DNA from: CAZFVY01 sp964522665 | Lineage (GTDB): Bacteria > Verrucomicrobiota > Verrucomicrobiia > Limisphaerales > CAZFVY01 | Assembly (NCBI GenBank): GCA_964522665.1 | Contig: CAZFVY010000070.1 | Span: forward strand, 1-38,703 | Reading direction: 5' to 3' | DNA length: 38,703 nucleotides | In this document: positions 24,909 through 32,904 of the stretch, piece by piece | How the letters are laid out: each line of letters opens with the position of its first letter | Position numbering within the stretch: position 1 is the stretch's first letter | Program-made: the position numbers and the translations under genes | The notes under the pieces: model-generated | Seen by the model: only the letters and a program-made list of their open reading frames with translations | What the model was told of the DNA's origin: nothing | Database searches by the model: none

Positions 24909-25541
24909 ATGAATAATATCAGTTTCTTCGCCAAGGGAGCGGTCATTGGATTTTCCATCGCGGCGCCCGTCGGGCCGATCGGGGTGCTTTGCATTCGGCG
25001 TTCGCTGGCGCAAGGGACGGTGACCGGGCTTTGCACCGGGCTAGGGGCGGCGACGGCGGATGCCGCGTATGGGGCGGTGGCGGGCTTCGGCTTGACGGCG
25101 ATTTCCGGCTTCCTCGTCCGGCAACAATTCTGGCTCGCGCTGCTCGGCGGCGCTTTCCTCTGCTACCTCGGGATCAAAACGTTTTTGTCCAAACCCGCCG
25201 AGGAGGCCGCTTCCGCCGAGGGGAAGGGATTGCTGGGCGCGTATCTCTCGACGGTCGCGTTGACGGTAACCAATCCGATGACGATTCTCTCGTTCGTCGC
25301 GATTTTCGCGGGGTTGGGTTTGGCTTCGAGCAACGGAGACTATGGTTCGGCGTCGGTCCTGGTAGCGGGCGTCTTCGTGGGTTCGGGGGCCTGGTGGTTG
25401 TTGCTGAGTGGCGGCGTGGGGCTATTGCGCTCGCGGGTGACGGCGCAGTGGATCGGATACGTCAATCGCCTTTCGGGGGTGATCATCGTTTGCTTCGGCG
25501 TCTATCAATTGGCGACCCTGATCCTTCGACGGGGCGGCTGA
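24909..25541 (+). CDS. LysE/RhtB family amino-acid exporter
   Basis: A 210-residue inner-membrane protein with about six hydrophobic helices. The N-terminus has the LysE signature GFSIAAPVGPIGVLCIRRSLAQG(T). A second marker, VALTVTNPMTILSFVAIF, holds the conserved Asn-Pro of the family. Such exporters use the proton gradient to expel amino acids such as lysine, threonine or homoserine lactones. The substrate is unknown. ATG at 24909 gives the typical N-terminus, and longer frames add a non-conserved Arg/Ser-rich piece. The stop (25539-25541) is one base from the ATG of HEAT paralog 2, so they are almost certainly cotranscribed. Confidence 0.92.
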   Translation: MNNISFFAKGAVIGFSIAAPVGPIGVLCIRRSLAQGTVTGLCTGLGAATADAAYGAVAGFGLTAISGFLVRQQFWLALLGGAFLCYLGIKTFLSKPAEEAASAEGKGLLGAYLSTVALTVTNPMTILSFVAIFAGLGLASSNGDYGSASVLVAGVFVGSGAWWLLLSGGVGLLRSRVTAQWIGYVNRLSGVIIVCFGVYQLATLILRRGG

Positions 25542-25542
25542 T

Positions 25543-26502
25543 ATGAACCCGCCGCGCGCTGAACGTAGATGGGGTCGATCGATTCTGGTCGCTGCCATCG
25601 TGACGTTGGCCGGCGGCGCCGTTTTCGTGCTCACGCGCCGCGAGCCGAGGTACGAAGGCAGAACGGCCGCGCAATGGTTTGGGGAGTTTGATCGTGAGCT
25701 TACCTTGCCTCCGTTCCGCATCCCGTTCGGCGCAACAATTGTCGGATCTCCCGGCCCCTTAAACATGATCGTGAGGATGCAAGATGGATCCGTGGTCTCC
25801 CTAACCCGCGGACCGGGACCACTCCGACAAATTGGCCCAGCCACAGAGGCGCTGAAAAAGCTTGGGCCGTCGGCGGTTGAGTACCTGATTCGAATTCTAA
25901 AGACTCGTGATTCCTGGTTCTCCTTTCGCTATGCGTCGGTCTTCCCAAGACTACCGGCGACCCTGCAAAAGTATTTGCCGATCCCGGTCTCGGGCGACCA
26001 AACGAGGCGCCACGTGGTGATGGCATTGTCGGGGATGCTGAAACAAGGAGCATCCCCTGATGCGGCATTAGTGACGGCGATTCGGGAGGAAGGCTCTCGC
26101 CTCGTCGAGGATCTGGCACGAGCAGGACGGGGCGCGGAGGCGATGGCGATGGTTCAAGCGCTTGACTTGCGAAGCCCGGGCGCGGCGTGGGCGTTGGGAG
26201 AAGCGCTGCTCAGTCCTGGCTCCGACGCGCGTCTTCGCGACGGCGCGGGGCGCCGGCTTATCCAAATGGGTCCGATCGCGCGCTCGGCTGTGCCGGCGTT
26301 GCGTCGGGCGCTAGGCGATCCCGACACTCAAATCCGATATTTGGCCACCCGGGCCATTGAGGAAATTGGCCCCGGGGCCATCGCGGCGGCGCCCGAGATC
26401 CGCCGCGCCCTTCAGGACGAGAATCAGGCAGTGCGCTTTGCCGCCGCCCGCGCGTTGACGAACCTCGTCGGCGTGGCCGCGGAGAATGGAAAAACGAATT
26501 GA
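25543..26502 (+). CDS. Membrane-anchored HEAT-repeat protein, paralog 2
   Basis: A 319-residue paralog. Basic start, membrane helix SILVAAIVTLAGGAVFVL (about 13-31), then EPRYEGRTAAQWFGEF. A middle block (LKKLGPSAVEYLIRILKTRD, then SWFSFRYASVFPRLPATLQ) is nearly the same as in paralog 4, which points to recent duplication. The C-terminus has two PBS-type HEAT repeats (DPDTQIRYLATRAIEEIGPGA and ENQAVRFAAARALTNLVG). The region after about residue 165 is shorter than in paralogs 3 and 4, consistent with loss of one helical repeat. It starts one base after the LysE-like gene. No catalytic motif. A helical scaffold anchored in the inner membrane is the structural reading, and the function is unknown. 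Confidence 0.82.
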   Translation: MNPPRAERRWGRSILVAAIVTLAGGAVFVLTRREPRYEGRTAAQWFGEFDRELTLPPFRIPFGATIVGSPGPLNMIVRMQDGSVVSLTRGPGPLRQIGPATEALKKLGPSAVEYLIRILKTRDSWFSFRYASVFPRLPATLQKYLPIPVSGDQTRRHVVMALSGMLKQGASPDAALVTAIREEGSRLVEDLARAGRGAEAMAMVQALDLRSPGAAWALGEALLSPGSDARLRDGAGRRLIQMGPIARSAVPALRRALGDPDTQIRYLATRAIEEIGPGAIAAAPEIRRALQDENQAVRFAAARALTNLVGVAAENGKTN

Positions 26503-26589
26503 AGATCGACGCTGCTTGCGAGAAGGATCGCCCAGGCGGCAGTCAGCGTCGGTAAAAGTGGGTCAGCGAAAAGTATTTGGCGAGGGCCT

Positions 26590-27588
26590 ATGAATCGAAT
26601 CGACAGTGTTGAAGATAGACGACGGTGGCGCCGCATGGCGCTGACTGGCGGTTCGCTTTTGGCCTTTGCCGCCATTCTATATATTGTCGTCCCGTGGCAT
26701 GAACCTGCCTACCACGGACGGACGGCGGCCCAATGGTTCGCGGAGTCGCGTCATTTCACCATTTATCGCCGCCGCGATTTTGTGTTCACGGACTATCTTG
26801 GCCGAACCACGACGAATCGGGTTTACTTCACGGGTGGTCCCGTGAAAAGCGGGAGTATCGCTGAACCCGCGGCGGCCCTGAGCGCGCTAGGTACACCGGC
26901 GGTCAACTATCTTATTCGCGTGCTCAATAGCTCGGATTCCTGGGTTTACGAGGAATTCGCGGCGGCCTTCTTTCGCTTGCCATCGCAAGTCCGACGCTAC
27001 TTGCGGTCGCCGGAGCCACATTTCTGGGTTCGGGTGGACGCGGCGGCGGCGCTGTCCCGGATGAGGAACGTGGCGCGCCCAGCCGTTCCGGCGCTGGTCA
27101 ACGCGCTCCGCGATGGGCTGTTCCTGCCACGTCAGCGCCCGCTTTTCGACGCGTCGCTGACGGCCCTGGCAAACTTACGGGTGGCTCCGGCGGAGCTTGA
27201 TTCAGTCATCGGCGCGTTGGCGAAGGCCGGCCGAAATTCCGATATTCTGACGATTGTTTCCGAACTCGATGCGCGCGGCCCGGAGACGATGCGGGCGTTG
27301 ATCGCAATGTTGCGCGCGCCGCGTTCGGACTTCCGTCAGCCGGCCGTGGAACTCGTCGGACGGATCGGCCCGGAAGCCAGCGCCGCGGCGCCAGCGGTGG
27401 CGTTGTGCCTGCATAGCAGTGATCCGGGAATCCGCTGGGCGTCGGCCGAAGCGCTCGGAGAAATTGGGCCAGGAGCGCTGGTGGCGGCGATGGAGCTGCG
27501 CCGCGCGCTGTCGGACGAAAGCGAACTCGTGCGCTCGGCCGCGGCGCGGGCGTTGTCGAAGATCGTTGGCCAGGCGGCGAACGAATGA
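26590..27588 (+). CDS. Membrane-anchored HEAT-repeat protein, paralog 3
   Basis: A 332-residue paralog with a membrane helix (MALTGGSLLAFAAILYIVV, about 17-35) followed by EPAYHGRTAAQWFAES. Then come LGTPAVNYLIRVLNSSDSW and a series of helical repeats: AVPALVNALRDGLFL, PLFDASLTALANLRVAPAEL, and the C-terminal HEAT pair DPGIRWASAEALGEIGPGA and ESELVRSAAARALSKIVG. The last 60 residues are very close to paralog 4. Its final codons overlap the ATG of paralog 4 (ATGA at 27585-27588), so the two are translationally coupled. It follows paralog 2 after 87 bp. Function unknown; a periplasmic-facing or cytoplasmic scaffold is possible, and topology depends on the positive-inside rule, which favours the C-terminus outside. 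Confidence 0.82.
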   Translation: MNRIDSVEDRRRWRRMALTGGSLLAFAAILYIVVPWHEPAYHGRTAAQWFAESRHFTIYRRRDFVFTDYLGRTTTNRVYFTGGPVKSGSIAEPAAALSALGTPAVNYLIRVLNSSDSWVYEEFAAAFFRLPSQVRRYLRSPEPHFWVRVDAAAALSRMRNVARPAVPALVNALRDGLFLPRQRPLFDASLTALANLRVAPAELDSVIGALAKAGRNSDILTIVSELDARGPETMRALIAMLRAPRSDFRQPAVELVGRIGPEASAAAPAVALCLHSSDPGIRWASAEALGEIGPGALVAAMELRRALSDESELVRSAAARALSKIVGQAANE

Positions 27589-28589
27589 AAACCGGTGGAA
27601 GGCCAACCGTGCTCGTGGGGTGGATCGTTATCCTCGCGGGGACATTTTCGGTGGTGGTTGGCCTTGTCATCACTGTCATGTCGCCTCCGAAACCGACTTA
27701 CGAGGGCAAGACTGCGGCGCAGTGGTTTCGCGAGCTTGAGCGGGAGTATCCAGCTCCACCGTCTGGTATTCTGCGGGGCGCGATTATTGTCGGAGGGAGC
27801 TCTTCCGGAGGCATGATCGCCAGAATGCCAAATGGATCGATAGTAACCGTCCCTCCCACTCCGAAGCCGAGCGAAATCGGCCCATCTTTTGAGGGGCTGA
27901 AGAAGCTCGGGCCGCCGGCGGTCGAGTATTTGATACGGGTTCTAAGACGTCGTGATTCCTGGTTCTCACGCCGCTACGCCTCGATGTTCCCGCGGCTGCC
28001 GGCAACCCTTAGAAACTATCTGCCCGCGCCAGTCTCGTGCGACGAGGTGAGGCGCCACGCGGTCGTCGCGCTGTCCGGCATGGGGCCGTTGGCGCGGCCA
28101 GCGGCGCCGGCGTTGATCGAGGCGCTGCGCGATGGTGTGGCCTTGGACGAGACGCTGGACACGTTGGCCATGCTGAGGGTTGCTCCGGCGGAGCTTGATC
28201 CACTGATTGAAACTTTGGCTATCGCCGGCGAGGAAAAAGAAATCATCAGAATTGCCTCGGCCCTGAGTCTGCGACGCCCGGTGGTGGCCCGGGCGCTGGC
28301 GGGGGCGCTGCGCGGTCCGTCGCAAGCCCTCCGTGAGCGGGCTGGGCGAATGCTGGCGGAGATCGGGGCTGACGCGGCCCCGGCCGTTTCGGCGTTGGCG
28401 TTGGAACTGCGTCATTCGGATGAGCAAATCCGTTATGCGTCAGCGCGGGCGCTGGGCGAGATCGGTCCGGCCGCGAGCGCGGCGGCGCCCGATCTGCGCC
28501 GCGCGCTGTCCGACGAAAGCGGTCTCGTACGCTCGGCGGCGGCGCGGGCGCTGACGAATATCGTCGTAGTCGGCGCGGAACCCAAGTGA
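27585..28589 (+). CDS. Membrane-anchored HEAT-repeat protein, paralog 4
   Basis: A 334-residue paralog. N-terminus with membrane helix VLVGWIVILAGTFSVVVGLV (about 9-28), then KPTYEGKTAAQWFRELE. The middle block (LKKLGPPAVEYLIRVLRRRD and SWFSRRYASMFPRLPATLR) mirrors paralog 2, while the C-terminal half (APALIEALRDGVAL, LDTLAMLRVAPAELDPLI, DEQIRYASARALGEIGPAA, ESGLVRSAAARALTNIVV) mirrors paralog 3. It could thus be a recombinant between copies, or copies 2 and 3 have lost parts differently. It starts inside the last codons of paralog 3. No enzyme motif. Function unknown. Confidence 0.82.
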   Translation: MKTGGRPTVLVGWIVILAGTFSVVVGLVITVMSPPKPTYEGKTAAQWFRELEREYPAPPSGILRGAIIVGGSSSGGMIARMPNGSIVTVPPTPKPSEIGPSFEGLKKLGPPAVEYLIRVLRRRDSWFSRRYASMFPRLPATLRNYLPAPVSCDEVRRHAVVALSGMGPLARPAAPALIEALRDGVALDETLDTLAMLRVAPAELDPLIETLAIAGEEKEIIRIASALSLRRPVVARALAGALRGPSQALRERAGRMLAEIGADAAPAVSALALELRHSDEQIRYASARALGEIGPAASAAAPDLRRALSDESGLVRSAAARALTNIVVVGAEPK

Positions 28590-28601
28590 GATCAGCATTG
28601 A

Positions 28602-28754
28602 AAGGCAGTTGGGAAGGACACCGGAAGTTTCAGCCCGCTGTTCGCCTCGTCGCTCGACGCGCTGGCACGAGTGACCCGCGGAAATGAGCGGGGCCGCTCG
28701 GTCGATGGCGCGGTCCTGGTGAGGAGGCGGGCGTCGCGCCGCGTGGCGCCGTGA
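28602..28754 (+). pseudogene. Probable remnant of a further HEAT paralog
   Basis: In the 253-bp gap before the antiporter, a frame flanked by stops contains PLFASSLDALARV (28635-28673). This aligns with PLFDASLTALANLRV of paralog 3, and the DNA matches it at most positions (cccgct.ttcg..tcgtcgct...ggca). There is no ATG, and the rest of the frame turns Arg-rich and unrelated before a TGA at 28752-28754. I read it as a short leftover of a decayed copy. The match is short, so chance similarity in GC-rich helical sequence is possible. Confidence 0.4.
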
Positions 28755-28842
28755 GCCTTTGCCGGCAGTCGCCAACGCCGCGCGTTCGCGACCGATTCGC
28801 AAAAAGATTTCCGCCACGGGGAATCTGCGGTAAACACCCGGC

Positions 28843-30420
28843 GTGCGCGCCGCCGAAATCCTCGTGCTTTTGCTCGCGGCGATCGCCGTCCTGGCGACGC
28901 TGGCGAAGCGATGGACGATTCCGTATCCCATTTTGCTGGTCTTCGGCGGTTTGGTCATCAGCTTCGCGCCCGGTCTGCCGCCGGTCGAGTTGGACCCGCA
29001 GTTGGTGTTGCTGATCTTTATGCCACCGCTGCTGTTCGCGCAGGCGTGGGCGACGCATTGGCAGGACTTTTGCGCGTACCGTCGGCCCATATTGCTTTTG
29101 GCGGTCGGGTTGGTGCTATTTACTTCGACCGCGGTGGCGTTCACATTGCACGCGCTGACCGGATTGCCGTTGGCGGTGGGATTTGTCCTTGGCGCCATCG
29201 TCTCGCCGCCGGACGCGGTGGCGGCCAGCGCGATCGCGCAACGCCTCGGCCTGCCGCGGCGCCTGGTCATGATTCTGGAGGGGGAGAGCCTGGTAAACGA
29301 CGCGACCGGTTTGGTGGCGTATCGGTTCGGCGTCGCCGCGGTCTTGACGGGTGAGTTCTCACTAGCGCACGCAAGCCTGCAATTCGTCCTGGTGGTTTTG
29401 GGGGGCGTGGCGCTGGGCTGGATGATCGCCTGGGTGAGCGCCAAATTATTCGCCAAGATCGACGATCCCACGGTGGCGATCACGCTGTCGTTGCTCATCC
29501 CGTACATCGGCTATCTTTCGGCGGAACGCCTGCAAGTGTCGGGCGTGCTGGCGGCCGTCACGTCCGGGCTTTATTTGGGCTGGCGGGCGCCGAGTATTCT
29601 CTCCGCGGCGACCCGGCTCCAGGCGACCGCGGTGTGGGAAATGCTGGAGTTCATGCTTAACAGCGTGATCTTCATCCTGATCGGCTTGCAGTTGCCGTTC
29701 GTCCGCGCGCGGTTGGTGACTTATTCGTTGACGTCGCTGCTGCTTTACGCGGCGGTTATCTGTCTCGTGGTCATCGTGGTGCGCCCGATTTGGGTGTTTC
29801 CCGGGGCCTATATACCGCGCTGGCTGAGCCGGCGAGTTCGCGAAACGGAGCCGCACCCGTCCTGGCAAGCCGTCGCCGTGGTCTCCTGGAGCGGAATGCG
29901 CGGCGTGGTCTCGCTGGCGGCGGCGCTGGCGTTGCCGGCGAACTTGCCGGGCGGCGGGGCGTTTCCGGGCCGCGACTTGATCGTTTTTTTGACGTTCGCG
30001 GTGATCCTGGCGACGTTGGTGGGGCAGGGGTTGACCCTGGCGCCGCTGATCCGGTGGTTAGGCGTGGCCGGCGAGCAGCGGGACGAGAAATATGAGCATC
30101 GGATTCGCCTGGCGTTGGCGGAGGCGGCCCGCAAGCATCTGGCGGATTTCACCGCGAACACAAGCTACCCGGAGGCGGCGATCACCGCGGTGCAGGCGTA
30201 TTACGACGAACGGGTGTTTCATTTGTCCGACGAGCAGGCTCATGTGCTGGGTTGGAGTGAGCATCGGGAGGTCTGGGTCGCGCGGCGCCGGTTGCGGCGG
30301 GAGACGCTGGCCGCGGAGCGGCGCCTGCTCATTGAATTGCGGGCGCGCGGTGAATTGACGAACGAAATGCTGTTCGCGCTGGAGCATGAGCTGGACATGG
30401 AGGAGGAACGGTTGCGATGA
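28843..30420 (+). CDS. CPA1-type Na+/H+ antiporter
   Basis: A 525-residue inner-membrane antiporter with about 12 hydrophobic segments (residues 1-410) and a cytosolic helical C-terminal domain of about 110 residues. Family motifs are FMPPLLFAQAW, VLGAIVSPPDAVAASAIAQR, and EGESLVNDATGLVAYRFG, which holds the ion-binding Asn-Asp pair. Near the end of the membrane part WSGMRGVVSLAAALALP is conserved. It exchanges cytoplasmic Na+ (or K+) for H+ and helps pH and salt balance. GTG at 28843 is chosen because an in-frame TAA lies only 12 bases upstream (28831-28833) and the next Met is far inside the fold. It follows the HEAT array on the same strand. The tail (LRRETLAAERRLLIELRAR) is Arg/Glu-rich and may be regulatory. 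Confidence 0.93.
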   Translation: MRAAEILVLLLAAIAVLATLAKRWTIPYPILLVFGGLVISFAPGLPPVELDPQLVLLIFMPPLLFAQAWATHWQDFCAYRRPILLLAVGLVLFTSTAVAFTLHALTGLPLAVGFVLGAIVSPPDAVAASAIAQRLGLPRRLVMILEGESLVNDATGLVAYRFGVAAVLTGEFSLAHASLQFVLVVLGGVALGWMIAWVSAKLFAKIDDPTVAITLSLLIPYIGYLSAERLQVSGVLAAVTSGLYLGWRAPSILSAATRLQATAVWEMLEFMLNSVIFILIGLQLPFVRARLVTYSLTSLLLYAAVICLVVIVVRPIWVFPGAYIPRWLSRRVRETEPHPSWQAVAVVSWSGMRGVVSLAAALALPANLPGGGAFPGRDLIVFLTFAVILATLVGQGLTLAPLIRWLGVAGEQRDEKYEHRIRLALAEAARKHLADFTANTSYPEAAITAVQAYYDERVFHLSDEQAHVLGWSEHREVWVARRRLRRETLAAERRLLIELRARGELTNEMLFALEHELDMEEERLR

Positions 30421-30492
30421 CGCCGCGGGCGGGGCGTTCGTGCGGTGATTCCGAGGCTCGCCAAAAATCGTGATTTGAATTAATCATAACGA

Positions 30493-30912
30493 GTGCGACC
30501 TTATTACGTGAGATTTTCATCGTGGATATTATTCTGCGGCCTGGTTCTAACCGGCTGCGCGACCGGCACGCCCCAGACGCGCCGACAGGAACGTCAACCC
30601 GCCTATCAGGCGTTGTCCGCGGACGAAAAACAGATGGTCGATCAGGGACAGATCAAGGTCGGGATGAGCCAGGACGCGGTTTACATCGCGTGGGGCGAGC
30701 CCTCCGATGTGTTGAATAGTGAAACTCCCCAGGGCCGGATCACGACCTGGCTTTATTACGGGACGGCGATGCTGGAGGACCGATATTGGCGCTACGGGCG
30801 GACCGCGCGGCTGACGCGTGATTTCTATCCGCAGGACTATGTGCAATATGAGGTGGTCTTCGCCGAGGGCAAGGTGGTCCGGTGGCAGACGTTGCCCAAG
30901 CCGCTGAATTGA
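30493..30912 (+). CDS. Small lipoprotein, BamE/SmpA-like
   Basis: A 139-residue putative lipoprotein. The signal peptide WILFCGLVLTGC ends in a lipobox (L-T-G-C), so Cys would be lipidated. The mature part includes DQGQIKVGMSQDAVYIAWGEPSDVL, which matches the G-x-[IV]-x-x-G-M-[ST]-x-x-x-V...WG-x-P pattern of BamE/SmpA-type domains. Later strands are TTWLYYG, QYEVVFAEGKVVRW. BamE supports outer-membrane protein assembly in Proteobacteria; in this phylum such lipoproteins have mixed or unknown roles. Start is GTG 30493; GTG 30508 is also possible and gives a shorter signal peptide. It stands alone, with a hairpin terminator after it. Confidence 0.8.
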   Translation: MRPYYVRFSSWILFCGLVLTGCATGTPQTRRQERQPAYQALSADEKQMVDQGQIKVGMSQDAVYIAWGEPSDVLNSETPQGRITTWLYYGTAMLEDRYWRYGRTARLTRDFYPQDYVQYEVVFAEGKVVRWQTLPKPLN

Positions 30913-30927
30913 ATTCCGCGCCTGAAC

Positions 30928-30953
30928 GCGACTTTTGCGCCGCGCAAAATCGC
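30928..30953. terminator. Bidirectional hairpin between convergent genes
   Basis: gcga-c-ttttgcg (30928-30939), loop ccg, then cgcaaaatcgc (30943-30953) form an 11-bp stem with one bulge. T-rich and A-rich stem halves sit in the 49-bp space between the stop of the lipoprotein gene (30912) and the stop of the thioesterase gene (30962). It can serve both strands. Confidence 0.6.
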
Positions 30954-30961
30954 CGCAAATA

Positions 30962-31408
30962 TTACCCGCCGAGTAATTCCGGAGGCGCGACCTCGATGAG
31001 GTGGGCGACGGCCGCTGGGATCGTCACCGCGCTCATTTTGCCGTCGGCCCCGCGGCGGACGCAGACGACGGTCAGGCTGCCGCGGGCGACCTCGATGGGG
31101 GGCGACGGGTTGAGCTTGCGGAAGCGAAAGACGTAGCTAAGGGACTTGGATTTCTTCTCGCTGACCAGCATGTGAACCTCGATTTCGTCCTCGAAGCGTA
31201 GCGGCGCCTTGTAATCGCATTCCGCGTGGACGCGCGGCCAGCCGACCGGCGGGTCGAGCTTGTCCATCACGATCGAGAAGCCGAGCGACCGGAAAAAGCC
31301 GTGCTCCGCGGTTTCCATGTAGCGGAAAAAATTCGAGTAGTGAACGATGCCGGCCATGTCGGTTTCGGAGAACTCGACGCGGCGGACGACTTTGAATTCA
31401 AAGGCCAT
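30962..31408 (-). CDS. Hotdog-fold acyl-CoA thioesterase (4HBT/YbgC-like)
   Basis: A 148-residue single hotdog-domain protein. The active-site signature is VEFSETDMAGIVHYSNFFRY, with Asp17, Gly20, His23 and Tyr24 as in 4-hydroxybenzoyl-CoA thioesterase and YbgC families. A conserved Glu follows in METAEHGFF. It should hydrolyse a thioester, aromatic or acyl, in the cytosol; the specific substrate is not evident. It starts 3 bp after the glycosyltransferase stop and is the last gene of the six-gene minus-strand cluster. In that cluster it could release an aromatic acyl product. It could also be a general housekeeping thioesterase. A bidirectional hairpin follows. Confidence 0.92.
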   Translation of the reverse strand: MAFEFKVVRRVEFSETDMAGIVHYSNFFRYMETAEHGFFRSLGFSIVMDKLDPPVGWPRVHAECDYKAPLRFEDEIEVHMLVSEKKSKSLSYVFRFRKLNPSPPIEVARGSLTVVCVRRGADGKMSAVTIPAAVAHLIEVAPPELLGG

Positions 31409-31411
31409 GAT

Positions 31412-32731
31412 TTAGACGGTGGTCTGCGGTTGGGGCACGGGAGGCCGCGCCGAAACGCTCCGGTAGGCTTCGAGGATTTCGTCGGTCATGCGGTCCAGGT
31501 TGAAACGTTCGGCGACGGAATTGCGGCCGGTTTGCGATAAAAGCCGCAGTTGAGCGGGGTCGAGCAGCAAGGCCTCGGCGGCGTCCGCCAAGGCGAGCGG
31601 GTCGCCGGGGGCGCACAAGACGCCGCCGCCGGTCGCCGCGATCAATTCCGGAAACGCCGCGTGTCGGGGTTGAATCACCGGCACACCGCTGGCGAGGGCT
31701 TCGATCAAGTAGAGGCCGAAGGCTTCCCCGTAAAGAGCGGGGACCGAAAGCGCGGTCAACGAGCGGTAGAACGCGAGTTTGCCGGCGCGGTCCACGTTGG
31801 GGCAGAACTCGACGGTGTTCAGCAACCCGTTCGCCGCGAGCCGATCCTGCAGCTCGTTGACGAGCGTTTGATCGGAGGGGCCGCAGCCGCCGCCGATCCG
31901 CAAGCGCAACCCCTTGACGCGGTCGCGCCGTTTGAGTTCGCGGTACGCGTCAATGAGCGTATCGAGGCCCTTTTCGCGGCACATCCGGGCGAAGTAGCCG
32001 AGCACGGGCGGCTGGGGCAACGCGGGAGCGGGGGAATAATCCGTGAGGTCGATGCCGTTGTAAACGACCCGGACGCGGTCCGCGGGCAGGCGCAGCCGCC
32101 GCCGCATCAGGTCGGCGAAATAGTGACTCGGCGCAATGAACAAATCGACCTCCGACGCGCGTTCGACCATCGTCTCCCAGGCGCGCGCGCGGTGCGGCTC
32201 CGGCAGGGCGTCGAGAAACGAATCCTCGCCTTGGAGCGAGCAAACCACGGGCATGCCCAATTCCTGTTTGAGGCGCCGCGCGAGGCCGACCAGAAGGGCG
32301 TTCGAGAGACAGATCACGTCGGGCGCGCTCTGGGTTTTGAGCCAGGCGATCAATTGCTCAAGCTCGCGCGCCTGATTGCCTTCCTCGCCGCGAATCATTG
32401 AGAGCGTTAAGTCCCCAAGGTCGGTCGCCCGGGTCTTGGCGGCCTTGCCGGCCGCCCATTTCAGCAGGTCGGGAGAATCGAGCAATTGGTGCAGCCAGGT
32501 CGGGCTTTTGCGGAAGAACTCGGACTTTTGCTCCAAATAGACGTTGATCCCGCCGAAGAAGATGGGCTGGCCGGCGGTGTGGTCGGCTTCGTCCAGCGTC
32601 AACGGCAGATAGAGCGGCAGCATGAGGGTTGAATGGCCCTTCCTTTGCAGGGCGCCAACGAGCGCGTTGTCCCGGAAACAGTTCCCGCAATACATCTTCC
32701 CCGCGCCGGGCGTGATCTGGATGATGTTCAT
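31412..32731 (-). CDS. Glycosyltransferase, GT4-like (GT-B fold)
   Basis: A 439-residue glycosyltransferase with the retaining GT4 pattern. The N-terminal domain starts MNIIQITPGAGKMYCGNCF. The donor-binding domain has PPVLGYFARMCREKGLDTLI, followed by LRIGGGCGPSD, and YGEAFGLYLIEALASGVPV, the E-x7-E motif. It should transfer a sugar from a nucleotide-sugar donor. The acceptor is unknown, and could be a lipid, polysaccharide or small molecule. ATG at 32731 is preferred over the longer frame, which begins with an Arg-rich stretch from another reading of the neighbour gene. It lies 173 bp after the FAD enzyme and 3 bp before the thioesterase. The 173-bp gap is the widest in the cluster and may hold a separate promoter. 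Confidence 0.9.
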   Translation of the reverse strand: MNIIQITPGAGKMYCGNCFRDNALVGALQRKGHSTLMLPLYLPLTLDEADHTAGQPIFFGGINVYLEQKSEFFRKSPTWLHQLLDSPDLLKWAAGKAAKTRATDLGDLTLSMIRGEEGNQARELEQLIAWLKTQSAPDVICLSNALLVGLARRLKQELGMPVVCSLQGEDSFLDALPEPHRARAWETMVERASEVDLFIAPSHYFADLMRRRLRLPADRVRVVYNGIDLTDYSPAPALPQPPVLGYFARMCREKGLDTLIDAYRELKRRDRVKGLRLRIGGGCGPSDQTLVNELQDRLAANGLLNTVEFCPNVDRAGKLAFYRSLTALSVPALYGEAFGLYLIEALASGVPVIQPRHAAFPELIAATGGGVLCAPGDPLALADAAEALLLDPAQLRLLSQTGRNSVAERFNLDRMTDEILEAYRSVSARPPVPQPQTTV

Positions 32732-32904
32732 GATACCGGTTCGTTCAACTCGGAAGCCGTGGTTCCCTCGGCGATCAGGCGGAGACCAACCTGACGGCCG
32801 GGCGCTCATTGATCTCCGATCGTTCGCCCATTGGAATAAGCCCGGGCCGGGCGAGCCGCAACGAAAAAGCGCGAATCGAGAATCGAGCGTCAAATACGGC
32901 GCCG

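Noticed and set aside
31550..32401. 283-codon plus-strand frame opposite the glycosyltransferase
   Set aside because: Shadow of the GT4-like gene; no start signal or motif.
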